From contig NZ_CP107932.1 in the NCBI RefSeq assembly GCF_036032445.1, positions 6,016,501 through 6,080,500 of the forward strand: a stretch of DNA of 64,000 nt. Direction: 5' to 3'. The DNA is from Nocardia sp. NBC_00416 (GTDB lineage Bacteria > Actinomycetota > Actinomycetes > Mycobacteriales > Mycobacteriaceae). Positions 1 to 9,700 of the stretch are shown piece by piece. The position numbers were made by a program, and so were the translations under genes. The notes under the pieces are model-generated. The model was not told the DNA's origin. It ran no database searches and saw only the letters and a program-made list of their open reading frames with translations. Each line of letters opens with the position of its first letter. Position 1 is the first letter of the stretch.

Positions 1-411
1 GCCGAGGGAATCGACCAGCTGCCGACCGTGGCTCGCTGGGACCTCGTCGGCACCTACGGCGGGTCGGCGCTGACCGAGGCCGTGCGGTGCTTGTCGCCGG
101 AGGCCGTGGCCACCGTGGCGTTCCACTCGCCCGCCTATCTCGGCGCCCTCGCCCGCGGACCGCTGTCGCCCACCGGCTGGACCAGGCCGGTGCCGGGCGC
201 GAAGGTCCTGCTTCTCGACGAGGGCCGGCTGGTGCCGCCCGGAGTCGTCGGCGATGTGTACGTGGGCGGCCGGGCGCTGGCCGCCGAACTGACCGACGGC
301 CGGGAGCGGGAACGGTTCGTGCGGGATCCCTATGAATCCGGCGCGCGGCTCTTCCGGACCGCGCGGCGCGGCTGGTGGACTCCGGAAGGCCGGCTGATCA
401 TCGAGTCGTGA
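1..411 (+). CDS. C-terminal end of a truncated NRPS-type adenylation protein (5' end outside window)
   Basis: The frame is open from base 1 to a TGA at 409-411, so 136 residues are visible. They resemble the middle of an NRPS adenylation domain: a RPVPGAKVLLLDEG stretch, then VGDVYVGG, then RFVRDPYESGARLFRT, which leads into core motifs A6-A7. The expected A7 motif RTGDLxxW is RTARRGWW, so the Asp that contacts the ATP ribose is missing. The protein ends about 15 residues later, without the C-terminal subdomain (catalytic Lys) or a carrier domain. It is therefore probably unable to adenylate, or is a remnant. It lies 108 bp upstream of the formyltransferase on the same strand, at the edge of the siderophore cluster. 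It may be the end of a larger NRPS whose upstream domains are outside the window. Family is fairly sure; role is unknown. Confidence 0.6.
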   Translation, partial: AEGIDQLPTVARWDLVGTYGGSALTEAVRCLSPEAVATVAFHSPAYLGALARGPLSPTGWTRPVPGAKVLLLDEGRLVPPGVVGDVYVGGRALAAELTDGRERERFVRDPYESGARLFRTARRGWWTPEGRLIIES

Positions 412-413
412 GG

Positions 414-433
414 CCGGAGCTGCACAGCTCCGG
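414..433 (+). terminator. Hairpin after the adenylation fragment
   Basis: Two perfect 9-bp arms (414-422 and 425-433) are separated by CA, three bases after the stop codon. There is no T-run, as is common for actinobacterial terminators. It may end the upstream transcript or only attenuate it, because the formyltransferase starts 86 bp downstream on the same strand. Confidence 0.4.
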
Positions 434-519
434 CGATCGCCGGGATCGCCGATCGATCGAAACTTCTCCGGTGCGCCGGCACTGTTGTCCGACCAGATAT
501 CCACAGATGGGGTTTCTTC

Positions 520-1461
520 ATGCGTATCGTCTCGTTCGGGTTCCAGACCTGGGGGCGCAAGACTTTGCAGGCACTGATCGATTCCGAACACGAGGTGGTA
601 CTCGCCGTCACCCATCCCGCCAGTGAGGATTCCTACAAGGGGATCTGGTCGGATTCGGTGGAGGAGCTGGCCCGCGAGAACGGGATTCCGGTACATCTGA
701 CCGAACGCGCCGACGCCGCGACGATCGACCTGGTCAAGCGCGCCGAGCCGGACGTCATCGTGGTGAACAGCTGGTACACCTGGATGCCGCCGGAGCTGTA
801 CACCATGCCCACCCACGGCACGATCAACCTGCACGATTCACTGCTGCCGAAGTTCACCGGTTTCTCGCCGGTGCTGTGGGCGCTGATCAGCGGGGCCGCC
901 GAGTTCGGGTTGACGGTGCACCGGATGGACGAGCAGCTCGACACCGGCGATATCCTCGTGCAGCATTCGCTGCCGATCGGCCCCACGGCCACCGGTACCG
1001 AATTGGTGCTCGCCGGTATGGAACTCATTCCCGGCGCCGTCCGCGAGGCGCTGGCCGCGCTCGACTCGGGCACCGCGCAATGGCGGCCGCAGGACAAAGC
1101 GGCCCGCACCTATTTCCACAAGCGGTCCGAGCGCGACAGCCGGATCGACTGGCGCACCCACGCATCCGATCTGGAGCGGTTCGTACGGGCTCTGTCCGCG
1201 CCGTACCCGCGGGCGTTCGGGTACTACCGGGGCGGGCGGATCGAAGTGCTGGAATCCAGTGTGTCGTCCGCGTGCTACGGCGGGACGCCGGGCCGGGTCA
1301 TCGTGCAGGAGGGCGGCGGCGTCGTGGTCTGCGGCCCGGACGCCCATCGCGGCGGGAACCACGGATTGTTGATCACCCGGGTTCGCGATGCCGAGGGTGT
1401 CGAACACAGTGGCGCCGAATTCTTCCGGCGCGGCGGGTATCTGACCGACGCTCCCGAGTGA
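520..1461 (+). CDS. Methionyl-tRNA-formyltransferase-like N-formyltransferase of the siderophore cluster
   Basis: This 313-residue protein has the folate-dependent formyltransferase fold. INLHDSLLPKFTGFSPVLWAL followed by LDTGDILVQ supplies the Asn-His-Asp catalytic set of the family, and a C-terminal OFB-like domain (about 205-310) follows. Housekeeping Fmt proteins have SLLPrwRGaaPi; here the loop is SLLPKFTGFSP, and the neighbours are siderophore genes. It most likely transfers formyl from N10-formyl-tetrahydrofolate to a hydroxylamine, giving N6-formyl-N6-hydroxylysine, an Fe(III)-binding hydroxamate. Related enzymes act in exochelin, coelichelin and rhodochelin synthesis. Formobactin, brasilibactin and amamistatin carry this N-formyl group, so the product here is probably of that type. 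The start is the ATG at 520, with only a weak GGGG ribosome site. The IdeR box and the NRPS gene follow 120-200 bp downstream. Confidence 0.8.
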   Translation: MRIVSFGFQTWGRKTLQALIDSEHEVVLAVTHPASEDSYKGIWSDSVEELARENGIPVHLTERADAATIDLVKRAEPDVIVVNSWYTWMPPELYTMPTHGTINLHDSLLPKFTGFSPVLWALISGAAEFGLTVHRMDEQLDTGDILVQHSLPIGPTATGTELVLAGMELIPGAVREALAALDSGTAQWRPQDKAARTYFHKRSERDSRIDWRTHASDLERFVRALSAPYPRAFGYYRGGRIEVLESSVSSACYGGTPGRVIVQEGGGVVVCGPDAHRGGNHGLLITRVRDAEGVEHSGAEFFRRGGYLTDAPE

Positions 1462-1581
1462 CGGTTCCGGTCGCTCTGTAGCCGGTAGCTATGGGTTGCG
1501 ATCGCTCGCGTCCGTTCGTGGACGCGGACGATCGTGCGTGCCGGGCGATCCCGCCCGGTACGCCGCAGTCGCCTCCGAGAT

Positions 1582-1615
1582 CATTTACATAAGGTTAGGC
1601 AACCCTATGTAAATG
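1582..1615 (+). promoter_or_regulatory. IdeR/DtxR-type iron box inside a 34-bp palindrome
   Basis: Bases 1590-1608 match the mycobacterial IdeR consensus TTAGGTTAGGCTAACCTAA at 15 of 19 positions. The box sits in a longer inverted repeat whose outer arms CATTTACATA (1582-1591) and TATGTAAATG (1606-1615) are perfect complements. It lies 52 bp upstream of the chosen GTG start of the ArCP-Cy-A-PCP synthetase, so iron-loaded IdeR would shut that operon off. Confidence 0.75.
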
Positions 1616-1666
1616 GGTTACGCTGCTTGCGCGGCATTTCCGCGGAAGACGACAGGAGTGGCAGCG

Positions 1667-4600
1667 GTGGTGGAGTCAGGGCAGCAAGTCTCGGCGGTGG
1701 ATGTCGACGAGGTCCGGGCCGCGGTCGCCGAACAATTGGGCGTCACCGTGGACGACGTCGCCGCCGACGCGGACCTCATCCAGCTGGGACTGGACTCCAT
1801 TCGCACCATGAAACTCGCGGGCCGGTGGCGTAAACGGGGCTACGACATCAATTTCGCCGAGCTGGTGGCGGCCCCGACCGTATCGGACTGGTACCGCCTG
1901 CTCGCCACCCCGCCGCGGCCGGAAACGGACGCTGACACCAGCCCACGGTCCGAAACCGCTGTGCCGGTGCCGGATCCCGCCGAGGCGGCGGGGCAGCCGG
2001 AGCCCGCGACGGAATTCGAACCCTTCCCGCTCGGTCCCATGCAGCACGCGTACTGGATCGGGCGCTCCGAGGAACAGGAACTCGGCGGGGTCGCGGCGCA
2101 TCTGTACGTCGAATTCGACGGCGGCGGGGTCGATCCGGAGCGGCTCGGCCGGGCGGTGTCGGAACTGGTCGCGGCGCATCCGATGCTGCGCACTCGGGTG
2201 CTGCCCGACGGTACCCAGCAGACCTTGCCCGCGCCCGTGCTGCCGGTGTTCACCGTCGTGGACCTACGGGAGGAATCCGCCGGTGCGGCCGACGCCGAGT
2301 TGGCGCGCGTCCGCGACCGGATGACCCACCAGCGGCTGGCGATCGACGCCGGCCAGATGTTCGAGGTCGTACTCAGCCTGCGGCCGGACGGCCGGAGCCG
2401 ACTGCATCTGGACGTCGACATGATCGCCGGCGACGCGATGAGCTACCGCATCCTGGTCGCCGATCTGGCCGAGCTCTATCACGGGCGTGCGGTTCCCGAA
2501 CAGACCTACAGTTACCGGCGCTACCGCACCGAGCGCGCCGTCGATCCGGTGGCCCGGGAACGGGATCGGCAGTGGTGGCGGGACCGGCTGCCCACCCTGC
2601 CCGGCGCACCGGAACTTCCGGCCGCACCGGCGGGTACCCGCTCCGACGAGCGCCGCACGGTTCGCTACAACCACTGGCTCGCCCCCGAAGGACGGCAGCG
2701 GCTGCTGGCCGCGGCGCACGAGCGCGGGCTCACCCCCGCTATGGCCCTGGCCGCCGTGTTCGCCGAGACGGTCGGCGGCTGGTCGGCGCAGAGCCGGTTC
2801 CTGCTCAATGTGCCGCTGTTCCACCGGGAGCCCGTCCACCCGGGCGTCGATCGCGTGGTGGGCGATTTCAGCTCCTCCATCATGCTCGAAGTCGACGTCA
2901 CCGAGAACGTGACCGTCGCCGAGCGTGCCCGCGCCCTGCAACGCACGATGCACGAAAGCGGCGCTCATACCGCCTATTCGGGTCTGGAAGTGCTGCGCGA
3001 CCTGGGGCGGCACCGCGGCGAGCCGGTACTGGCTCCCATCGTCTACACCAGCGCTCTCAATCTCGGCGAACTCTTCGCCGGCACCGTCACCGAAACCTTC
3101 GGTGAACCCGTGTGGATCATCTCGCAGGGGCCGCAGGTGCTACTGGACGCACAGGTCACCGAGGTGAGCGGTGGACTACTGCTCAACTGGGACGTCCGTG
3201 AATCGGAGTTCCCGGCCGGAATGATCGACGTGATGTTCGCGCGGTACACCGACGCGGTGACGCGGCTGTGTGACGGCGCCGCGGGCTGGGAGGCCGAGGC
3301 GCCGGTGCGCCTGCCCGTGGCGCAGGCCCAGGTGCGAGCCAAGGTCAATGCCACCGACGGGCCGGTGAGCGGTCGCTGTCTGCACCAGGGGTTCTTCGAT
3401 CTCGCCCGCACGGATCCGGCACTGCCCGCGGTGGTCTGGACACGCGACGGCGTCGACGGCGGCCTGACCTACGGTGAGCTGTCGGACCGGGCGTTGGCGG
3501 TGGCGGGCGCGCTGCGTGCCGCCGGAGTGACCGCCGGCACCACTGTCGCCGTGCAACTGCCCAAAGGTCCCGATCAGATCGTCGCGGTACTGGGCGTACT
3601 GGCCGCCGGGGGCGCCTATGTGCCGATCGGGTTCGACCAGCCGGTGGGTCGCCGTGCCGAGATACTGCGCACCGGCGACATCACGGTGGCGCTGACCGCG
3701 CCCGGCGCCGATATGGGCGACGCGGTGGTGCGCTGTCTGCCGCTCGCCACGGCGGCGCGGTACCCGGATCCGTTGACCGCCCCGGTCGCCATGGACCCGA
3801 CCGCGCTCGCCTACATCATCTTCACGTCGGGCTCCACCGGAGTGCCCAAAGGTGTCGAGATTCCGCACGCCGCCGCGATGAACACCATCGACGCCGTGAA
3901 CGACTGGTTCGGGGTCGGCCGGGCCGATCGCGTACTCGCGCTGTCCGCCCTGGAGTTCGACGCCTCGGTCTACGACATCTTCGGCATGTTCTCCGCCGGG
4001 GGCTCGATCGTGGCGGTGGACGCCGGTCAGCGCGCCGAGGCCACCTCCTGGGTGGACCTGCTGCGCCGGCACCGGGTTTCGATCCTGAACTGTGTGCCCG
4101 CCATGCTCGATATGATCCTGGCGATCGGCGGCGACGGACTCGGCGATTCGCTGCGCGCGGTCACCCTCGGCGGCGACTGGGTGGGCGCGGATCTGGCGCG
4201 CCGCCTGGCCCGTCAGGTGCCCGGCTGCCGGTTCTCCGGTCTGGGCGGCGCTACCGAAACCGCTGTCCACAACACCATCTGTGAGGTCGCGGATCCGCCG
4301 CCGCACTGGTCCACGGTGCCGTTCGGGGTACCGCTGCGCAATGTGCGATGCCGGGTGGTCTCGGCTGCCGGCCGCGACTGCCCGGACTGGGTGCCAGGTG
4401 AATTCTGGGTGGGCGGGGCGAATATCGCCGCGGGTTACCGCAACGACCCCGAACGCACCGCCCAGCGTTTCGTCGAACACGACGGTCTGCGCTGGTACAA
4501 GACCGGCGATATGGCTCGTTACTGGCCCGACGGGACGATCGAATTCCTCGGTCGCGCCGACCATCAGGTGCAGATCCGCGGCTACCGGGTGGAACTCGGT

Positions 4601-5191
4601 GAGGTCGAGACCGCGCTGCGGACCGCGCCCGGTGTCCGGCACGCGGTGGCCGCGGTGGTGGGTTCGAACGCGCCCCAACTCGTGGCCGCGGTGGTCGGCG
4701 CGCAGGGCGACCCGGCCGATATCGTCGCCGCGATCTCGGATCGGCTGCCCGGCTACATGGTTCCGGCGCGGATCGAGATCCTGGACGCCATGCCGCTGAC
4801 CGGCAACGGCAAACTGGATCGCCGGGCCGTTCTCGCCCTGCTGGAATCGGACTCCGGGACCGTGGTCGACAGTGCGCCGCGCAATGACGTGGAAACCGCG
4901 CTGCTCGATATCGTCGCCGGTGTCCTGGGCGGGGACGGGATCGGCGTGCACGACGACTTCTTCCAGCTGGGCGGAGATTCGGTACTGGCCACCACCGCTA
5001 TCGCGCGGATCCGGGACTGGCTGGACGCCGATCACGCCCTGGTCGCCGATATTTTCGCCGCGCGCACGATCGCGGCGCTGGCGCAGCGATTGACCGCGTC
5101 GGATCCGCGGCCCGGCCGGCTGGCGCAGGTCTCGCGGGTCTACCTCGAGGTCGCGGGGATGAGCGACGACGAAGTGCTGGCGCAAACCTAG
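1667..5191 (+). CDS. Phenyloxazoline synthetase, NRPS with ArCP-Cy-A-PCP domains (MbtB/nocobactin type)
   Basis: About 1,174 residues. Order of domains: aryl carrier protein (about 10-80, LGLDSI with the pantetheine Ser near 44), heterocyclisation domain (about 120-560) with the DxxxxDxxS motif as DMIAGDAMS near 250, adenylation domain (about 590-1070, FTSGSTGVPKG near 720), and peptidyl carrier (LGGDSV, Ser near 1104). This is the MbtB layout without MbtB's terminal thioesterase. It should accept salicylate on the ArCP, activate Ser or Thr, condense the two and cyclise them to a hydroxyphenyl-oxazoline. The GTG at 1667 was chosen because AGGAG (1654-1658) lies 8 nt upstream; the ATG at 1613 lies inside the iron-box palindrome. 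The lysine hydroxylase follows after 43 bp, probably in the same operon. Confidence 0.88.
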   Translation: MVESGQQVSAVDVDEVRAAVAEQLGVTVDDVAADADLIQLGLDSIRTMKLAGRWRKRGYDINFAELVAAPTVSDWYRLLATPPRPETDADTSPRSETAVPVPDPAEAAGQPEPATEFEPFPLGPMQHAYWIGRSEEQELGGVAAHLYVEFDGGGVDPERLGRAVSELVAAHPMLRTRVLPDGTQQTLPAPVLPVFTVVDLREESAGAADAELARVRDRMTHQRLAIDAGQMFEVVLSLRPDGRSRLHLDVDMIAGDAMSYRILVADLAELYHGRAVPEQTYSYRRYRTERAVDPVARERDRQWWRDRLPTLPGAPELPAAPAGTRSDERRTVRYNHWLAPEGRQRLLAAAHERGLTPAMALAAVFAETVGGWSAQSRFLLNVPLFHREPVHPGVDRVVGDFSSSIMLEVDVTENVTVAERARALQRTMHESGAHTAYSGLEVLRDLGRHRGEPVLAPIVYTSALNLGELFAGTVTETFGEPVWIISQGPQVLLDAQVTEVSGGLLLNWDVRESEFPAGMIDVMFARYTDAVTRLCDGAAGWEAEAPVRLPVAQAQVRAKVNATDGPVSGRCLHQGFFDLARTDPALPAVVWTRDGVDGGLTYGELSDRALAVAGALRAAGVTAGTTVAVQLPKGPDQIVAVLGVLAAGGAYVPIGFDQPVGRRAEILRTGDITVALTAPGADMGDAVVRCLPLATAARYPDPLTAPVAMDPTALAYIIFTSGSTGVPKGVEIPHAAAMNTIDAVNDWFGVGRADRVLALSALEFDASVYDIFGMFSAGGSIVAVDAGQRAEATSWVDLLRRHRVSILNCVPAMLDMILAIGGDGLGDSLRAVTLGGDWVGADLARRLARQVPGCRFSGLGGATETAVHNTICEVADPPPHWSTVPFGVPLRNVRCRVVSAAGRDCPDWVPGEFWVGGANIAAGYRNDPERTAQRFVEHDGLRWYKTGDMARYWPDGTIEFLGRADHQVQIRGYRVELGEVETALRTAPGVRHAVAAVVGSNAPQLVAAVVGAQGDPADIVAAISDRLPGYMVPARIEILDAMPLTGNGKLDRRAVLALLESDSGTVVDSAPRNDVETALLDIVAGVLGGDGIGVHDDFFQLGGDSVLATTAIARIRDWLDADHALVADIFAARTIAALAQRLTASDPRPGRLAQVSRVYLEVAGMSDDEVLAQT

Positions 5192-5234
5192 AGGGCCGCG
5201 GCCGGGTGTCGGCTCGGCGGCGCGGGAGTGAGAG

Positions 5235-6536
5235 ATGGGAGAACCGGTGGACAGACTTCTGGTACTGGGCGCGGGACCGAAAGCCATGGCGGTGGCGGCG
5301 AAAGCGCATGTACTGCGTCAGCTGGGTATGCCCGCGCCGCAGGTGATCGTGGTGGAAGCACATGCCGTGGGCGGGAATTGGCTGCCCAGTGGTGGCTGGA
5401 CCAACGGTCAGCATCGGCTGGGCACCAGCCCGGAGAAGGACATCGGCTTTCCGTATCACTCGGTGTGGGCGCGTAATCGCCACCGGGAGATCGACGAGGC
5501 CATGCTGGCGTTCAGCTGGACGTCTTTCCTGGTGGAGCGCGGAACCTATGCGGAATGGGTCGATCGCGGGCGGCCCAGTCCGCAGCATCATCTCTGGGCC
5601 AAATACCTGCAGTGGGTCGCGGACAAGACCGATGTCGAACTGATCGCCGGCGCTGTCCGCACGGTGTCGGCGGGCGCCGAGGGCTGGCTGGTCTCGGTGG
5701 TGGACGCCGACGGACTCGCGACCGATATCGAAGCCGAACGTTTGATGATCACCGGTCCCGGCAACAGCCGCCGGGCCATGGCCGATCATCCGAAGATGCT
5801 GAGCATCGCCGATTTCTGGGACCTGGTCGGCCGGCGGCAGTTGCCGGTGTCGTCGCGGGCCGCGGTGATCGGCGGCGGCGAGACCGCCGCCTCGGCCATG
5901 GACGAACTGGTCCGCCACGATGTGCTGACAGTTTCGGTGATCTCCCCGGCGGCCACGATCTACACCCGGGGTGAGAGCTATTTCGAGAATTCGCTGTTCA
6001 GCGACCCGGCCAAATGGCGGGGCTTGAGCATCGAGGAGCGCCGCGATGTGGTCCGGCGCACCGACCGGGGCGTCTTCTCGGTCCGGGTCCAGGAGAATCT
6101 GCTGGGTGACGCCCGGGTCCACCATCTGCAGGGGCGCGTTGTGCAGGTGGCCGATCAGGACGGGGGTGTCGCCCTCACCCTGCGCAACGAGAACCGGCCG
6201 GACCGGGTGCACACCTTCGATCTGGTGGTGGACGCGACCGGCGGCCAGCCGCTGTGGTTCATGGACATGTTCGACACCGATGCCGCCGACCTGGTGGAAC
6301 TGGCCCTCGGCGGTCCGATCACCCAGCGTCGTCTGGAATCGTCGATCGGGCACGATCTGGCGATATCGGGCTTGGACACCAAGCTCTATCTCCCCAATCT
6401 GGCCGGTCTGGCGCAGGGTCCGGGTTTCCCGAATCTGAGCTGCCTCGGGCAGCTTTCGGATCGGATTCTGGGGCCGGAGCCGGAACGGATCCGCTCGACC
6501 TCGGCGCGGGCCCGGGGGAATTCGGCCGCACGCTAG
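5235..6536 (+). CDS. nbtG: L-lysine N6-monooxygenase of siderophore biosynthesis (MbtG/NbtG family)
   Basis: This 433-residue protein is close to MbtG in length. The N-terminal LVLGAGPKAMAVAAKA is the FAD Rossmann loop of the SidA/PvdA/MbtG family, and VIGGGETAASAMDEL near residue 215 is the NADPH-binding loop. The enzyme hydroxylates the lysine side-chain nitrogen, giving the N-hydroxylysine needed for both hydroxamates of a mycobactin or nocobactin. The ATG at 5235 is preceded by GGGAG at good spacing. It is the second gene of the iron-regulated operon that starts at 1667 and ends against a strong bidirectional hairpin. The symbol follows the Nocardia farcinica nbt naming as I recall it. 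Confidence 0.85.
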   Translation: MGEPVDRLLVLGAGPKAMAVAAKAHVLRQLGMPAPQVIVVEAHAVGGNWLPSGGWTNGQHRLGTSPEKDIGFPYHSVWARNRHREIDEAMLAFSWTSFLVERGTYAEWVDRGRPSPQHHLWAKYLQWVADKTDVELIAGAVRTVSAGAEGWLVSVVDADGLATDIEAERLMITGPGNSRRAMADHPKMLSIADFWDLVGRRQLPVSSRAAVIGGGETAASAMDELVRHDVLTVSVISPAATIYTRGESYFENSLFSDPAKWRGLSIEERRDVVRRTDRGVFSVRVQENLLGDARVHHLQGRVVQVADQDGGVALTLRNENRPDRVHTFDLVVDATGGQPLWFMDMFDTDAADLVELALGGPITQRRLESSIGHDLAISGLDTKLYLPNLAGLAQGPGFPNLSCLGQLSDRILGPEPERIRSTSARARGNSAAR

Positions 6537-6660
6537 TCGGTCCGTCCCCTGGGACCTGGTCCGCGTACCGGTCCGGTGCCTATCGTGAGGCTGCGCGACC
6601 CGGCGCAGCCCGTCATCCGCCGCGGCCGGCCGGTTTGCTGGTCCACCGTGGACGACTTCT

Positions 6661-6712
6661 GCCCGGTCGGTCCGGCGGGCCGCTGTCGCGGTGCCCGCCG
6701 GACCGACCGGGC
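6661..6712. terminator. Bidirectional terminator between convergent siderophore operons
   Basis: A perfect 20-bp inverted repeat (6661-6680 and 6693-6712) with a 12-nt loop lies between the stop of the lysine hydroxylase and the stop of the convergent polyketide synthase. It could serve both strands. Confidence 0.75.
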
Positions 6713-6718
6713 GATCAG

Positions 6719-9700
6719 CTAGTCGCGGAGAGCGGCGAACACCCGCTGATCGAGCAGGAACATCGGGTGATCCCGTTCGGGCAACACCAGCATCGGGGTG
6801 AAACCGGCCGCCCGGAGTTGATCACACCATTCGTCCTCGGTCAGGAAGATACGGGCGCCCTGCCGGATATCGTCCTTGCCCGGATGGGTGGCGCCGGGGG
6901 CCGCCGACATCAGGAACTTCATCGACGTCAACAGCGGGTAGTTCGCCTTGCACGCCTCGACGAAGACCACCGCCCCACCGGGATTCAGCAGATCGTGCAG
7001 GTCGCGCAGCATATCGCCGATATGCAGGGCGTTGTGCAGGACATTCGCGCCGATCACGATGTCGTAGCGGTCGGTGGCGCCGCGCAGGTCCGCGTTCATG
7101 TCCATGATCCCGTAGCGCATCCAGGGATGCGCGGCGAAACGTTCCCGGGCGGCGTTGAGGAAGAATGTGGACAGATCGGTGAAGTGGTAATCCACCGGCA
7201 GTCCGGACAATCCGGTGATCACCTCGTCGGTGGTGCCGCCGATGCCGGCGCCCAACTCCAGGATGCGCACCGGTGCGCGGTCCCCGGCGATGCGCGCGGC
7301 CACCCCGGCGACTGCTTCCCGCGCGGCCAGATTGAGATAGTGGCTGATGATGTTCTCGCGGTAGGCCCCCTCGGCGGTGAGCATATCGCCGCCGGGGAAC
7401 AGCAGCTCCTGAACGCGGACGCGGTCCTGGGCCAGACCGGTGAGGTTATCGGCCGAACTCCGCAGGAAGTCCGCGAATTGCGGTGAGTAACCGAGATCGG
7501 CGCAGATCCGGTAGAGATCGGCGCTGCCCGGTTCGGACGGTGCGGCGGCCGAACGGTAACCGCGCGACGGGTCGTATTCCAGGCAGCCCTCACCGGTCAG
7601 CTCGTCGAGCCAGCGGCGCAGCAGCCAATGGTGCCGCTCGGCGAACTGCACCTGGGCGGCGATCTCGTCCGCGGTGTGGAATCCGCCGTCGTCCAGCGCG
7701 GGCGCCAGCGTTGTCAGCATGGCTCGCATTCCGGCGATATCGAGATCGCGGCGGGCGGTGCGCAGGGCACGCGGGTCCAGGTTGCGGGGGACGGCCTGTT
7801 CGGCGGTCTGCCGGGCGGTGGCGGCGATCTCGGCGGGTTCCGTGCCACTGACGGGGCGGCTCACCGGCCGGGCCGCCGTGGTCTGCACGCTCCGCGCCGG
7901 GGCGGTGGGTGCGGCAGGCCGTGTCGACGCCGCTTTCGGCCGGGCGCCCAGACTGCTCGAGATGGAATCGACTGTCGCCCCGCCGAGCAGATCGGCGACC
8001 GGCAGATCGTAGCCGAACTCGCTGTCGATGCGGCGCCGGAACTCCAGCGCCTGCAGGGAATCCAGACCCAGTGCCACCAGTGACCGAGTGGTGTCGAGTC
8101 CATCGCTGTCCTCGGCGCCCAGGACCTCGGTGAGCACCTCGGTGACGCGGCGTCCGATATCCACCGCGGCGGCCGGGGCAGTCGCCACCGGTACTGCGGG
8201 GGCGGCGGGCGCGGGGGTGCTCAGTTCGGAGAGCACCGGGCCGTAACCGTAGGCGTCGAGCACGGAGCGGCCGCGGTCCCAGTCGAAGGCGGCGACGATC
8301 GCGTTGTGGGTCAAACCGTTCAGCCCGAGCGCGATGGCTTCCGTGGCCGCCATCGGTAGATAACCGACGGCGGCGAGCTGGGCGGAGTCGGTGTCGTTCT
8401 GTCCGCGATAGGCCGCCCACTGGCCCCACTGGACGGATACGCAGTGCTGTCCGGCGGCGCGGGCCCGGTGGGCGAAGGCGTCGAGCATCCGGTTGGCGGC
8501 GGCATAGATGATCTTGCCGCGACCGCCGAGCGTGGCCGCGAACGAAGAGAACAGCACCGTGTGGCAGTCCGGGGCCGTGGGCAGTGCGTTCAGCAGGTTC
8601 TCGACGCCGATCACCTTGCCGTGCAGCACTCGCCGTACCTGCTCGGCGGTGATCGCCTCGAGTTCCAGTTCGGTCACACCGGCGTAGTCGGCGGCGGCGT
8701 GCAGCACCAGATCGACGGGTTCGTCGCGGAGCTGCTCGGCCAGCAGTGCCACCGCCGCGGGGTCGCCGATATCGCAGGCGCGCACGCGGATCAGCGTGGA
8801 ACTCGACTGCCGGATCGGAGCGAGCGCGGCGGTGATCTCGGCGGTCTCACCGGTTCGGCTCACCAGGGTGATGCGGGTGGCGCCGGCTCGGGCGAAATGC
8901 TCGCAGATCTGCCTGCCCAGACTGCCGGTGCCGCCGGTGACGACGATATTCGCCGGTGCGATATCGGCCCCGGCGGATTCGCCGGTGTGCAAGCGTTTCG
9001 CGTACAGGCCGCCGTCGCGCAGCGCGAGTTCGGTCTCGCCGGCGGTGTGCAGCGCGGTCAGGATCGCGCCCGCCGCGGTGCCGGGGGCGAGGTCCAGATG
9101 ACCGAAGGCGACCCCGGGGAATTCGGTGCCCGCGCACCGGAAACCGGCGCTGGCGGCCGCGGGAACCGGATGTGGCGCCGGATCGTCGTCGCGGACCTTC
9201 TCACCGGCGGTGGTGACCAGCCAGCAGGCGGTGATCGCGTCGGACAGTCCGGGCCACCAGGCGCGGCCGCCGAAGAAATCCGCGGTCGCGGTCGCGGCGG
9301 CCGTCGCGGTCAGCTCCGGATACTCGGGCAGTAGCACCACGAGAGTGTCGACATCGCCGCAGCCGGCGGCCGGGTCGACGACCTGCGCGGTGGCGCCGTG
9401 ATTCGCGGCCTCGGCGCACAGCGCCGCCGCCAGCTCGGCCTGGGCGCCCGTATGGTCGATGATGCCCAGCCGCCGCGGCGCCGCCATGGTCCGGCGGGTC
9501 AGCCGAACCCAGTGCTCGACGACCAGTTCCGGCCGGAATACCTCGGGCGTGCGGTCGACCGATGCCTCGGGTGTGCGCTCGATCGCCGTGGGAACGGTCG
9601 CGGCCGGGGTGGTCGCGCGATCCCGCGAACCCGAGTTGTACGGCAGCCACAACCGCACTTCGTTCATCCGGACATGCGGGAAGTCCCGCAGCGGCAGCGT

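Noticed and set aside
1613..1666. Upstream ATG start for the phenyloxazoline synthetase
   Set aside because: It lies inside the iron-box palindrome and lacks a ribosome site; the GTG at 1667 has AGGAG at 8 nt.
3176..5287. Long antisense open frames over NRPS, PKS and MFS genes
   Set aside because: They mirror the coding strand's codon bias at high GC and show no family motifs.
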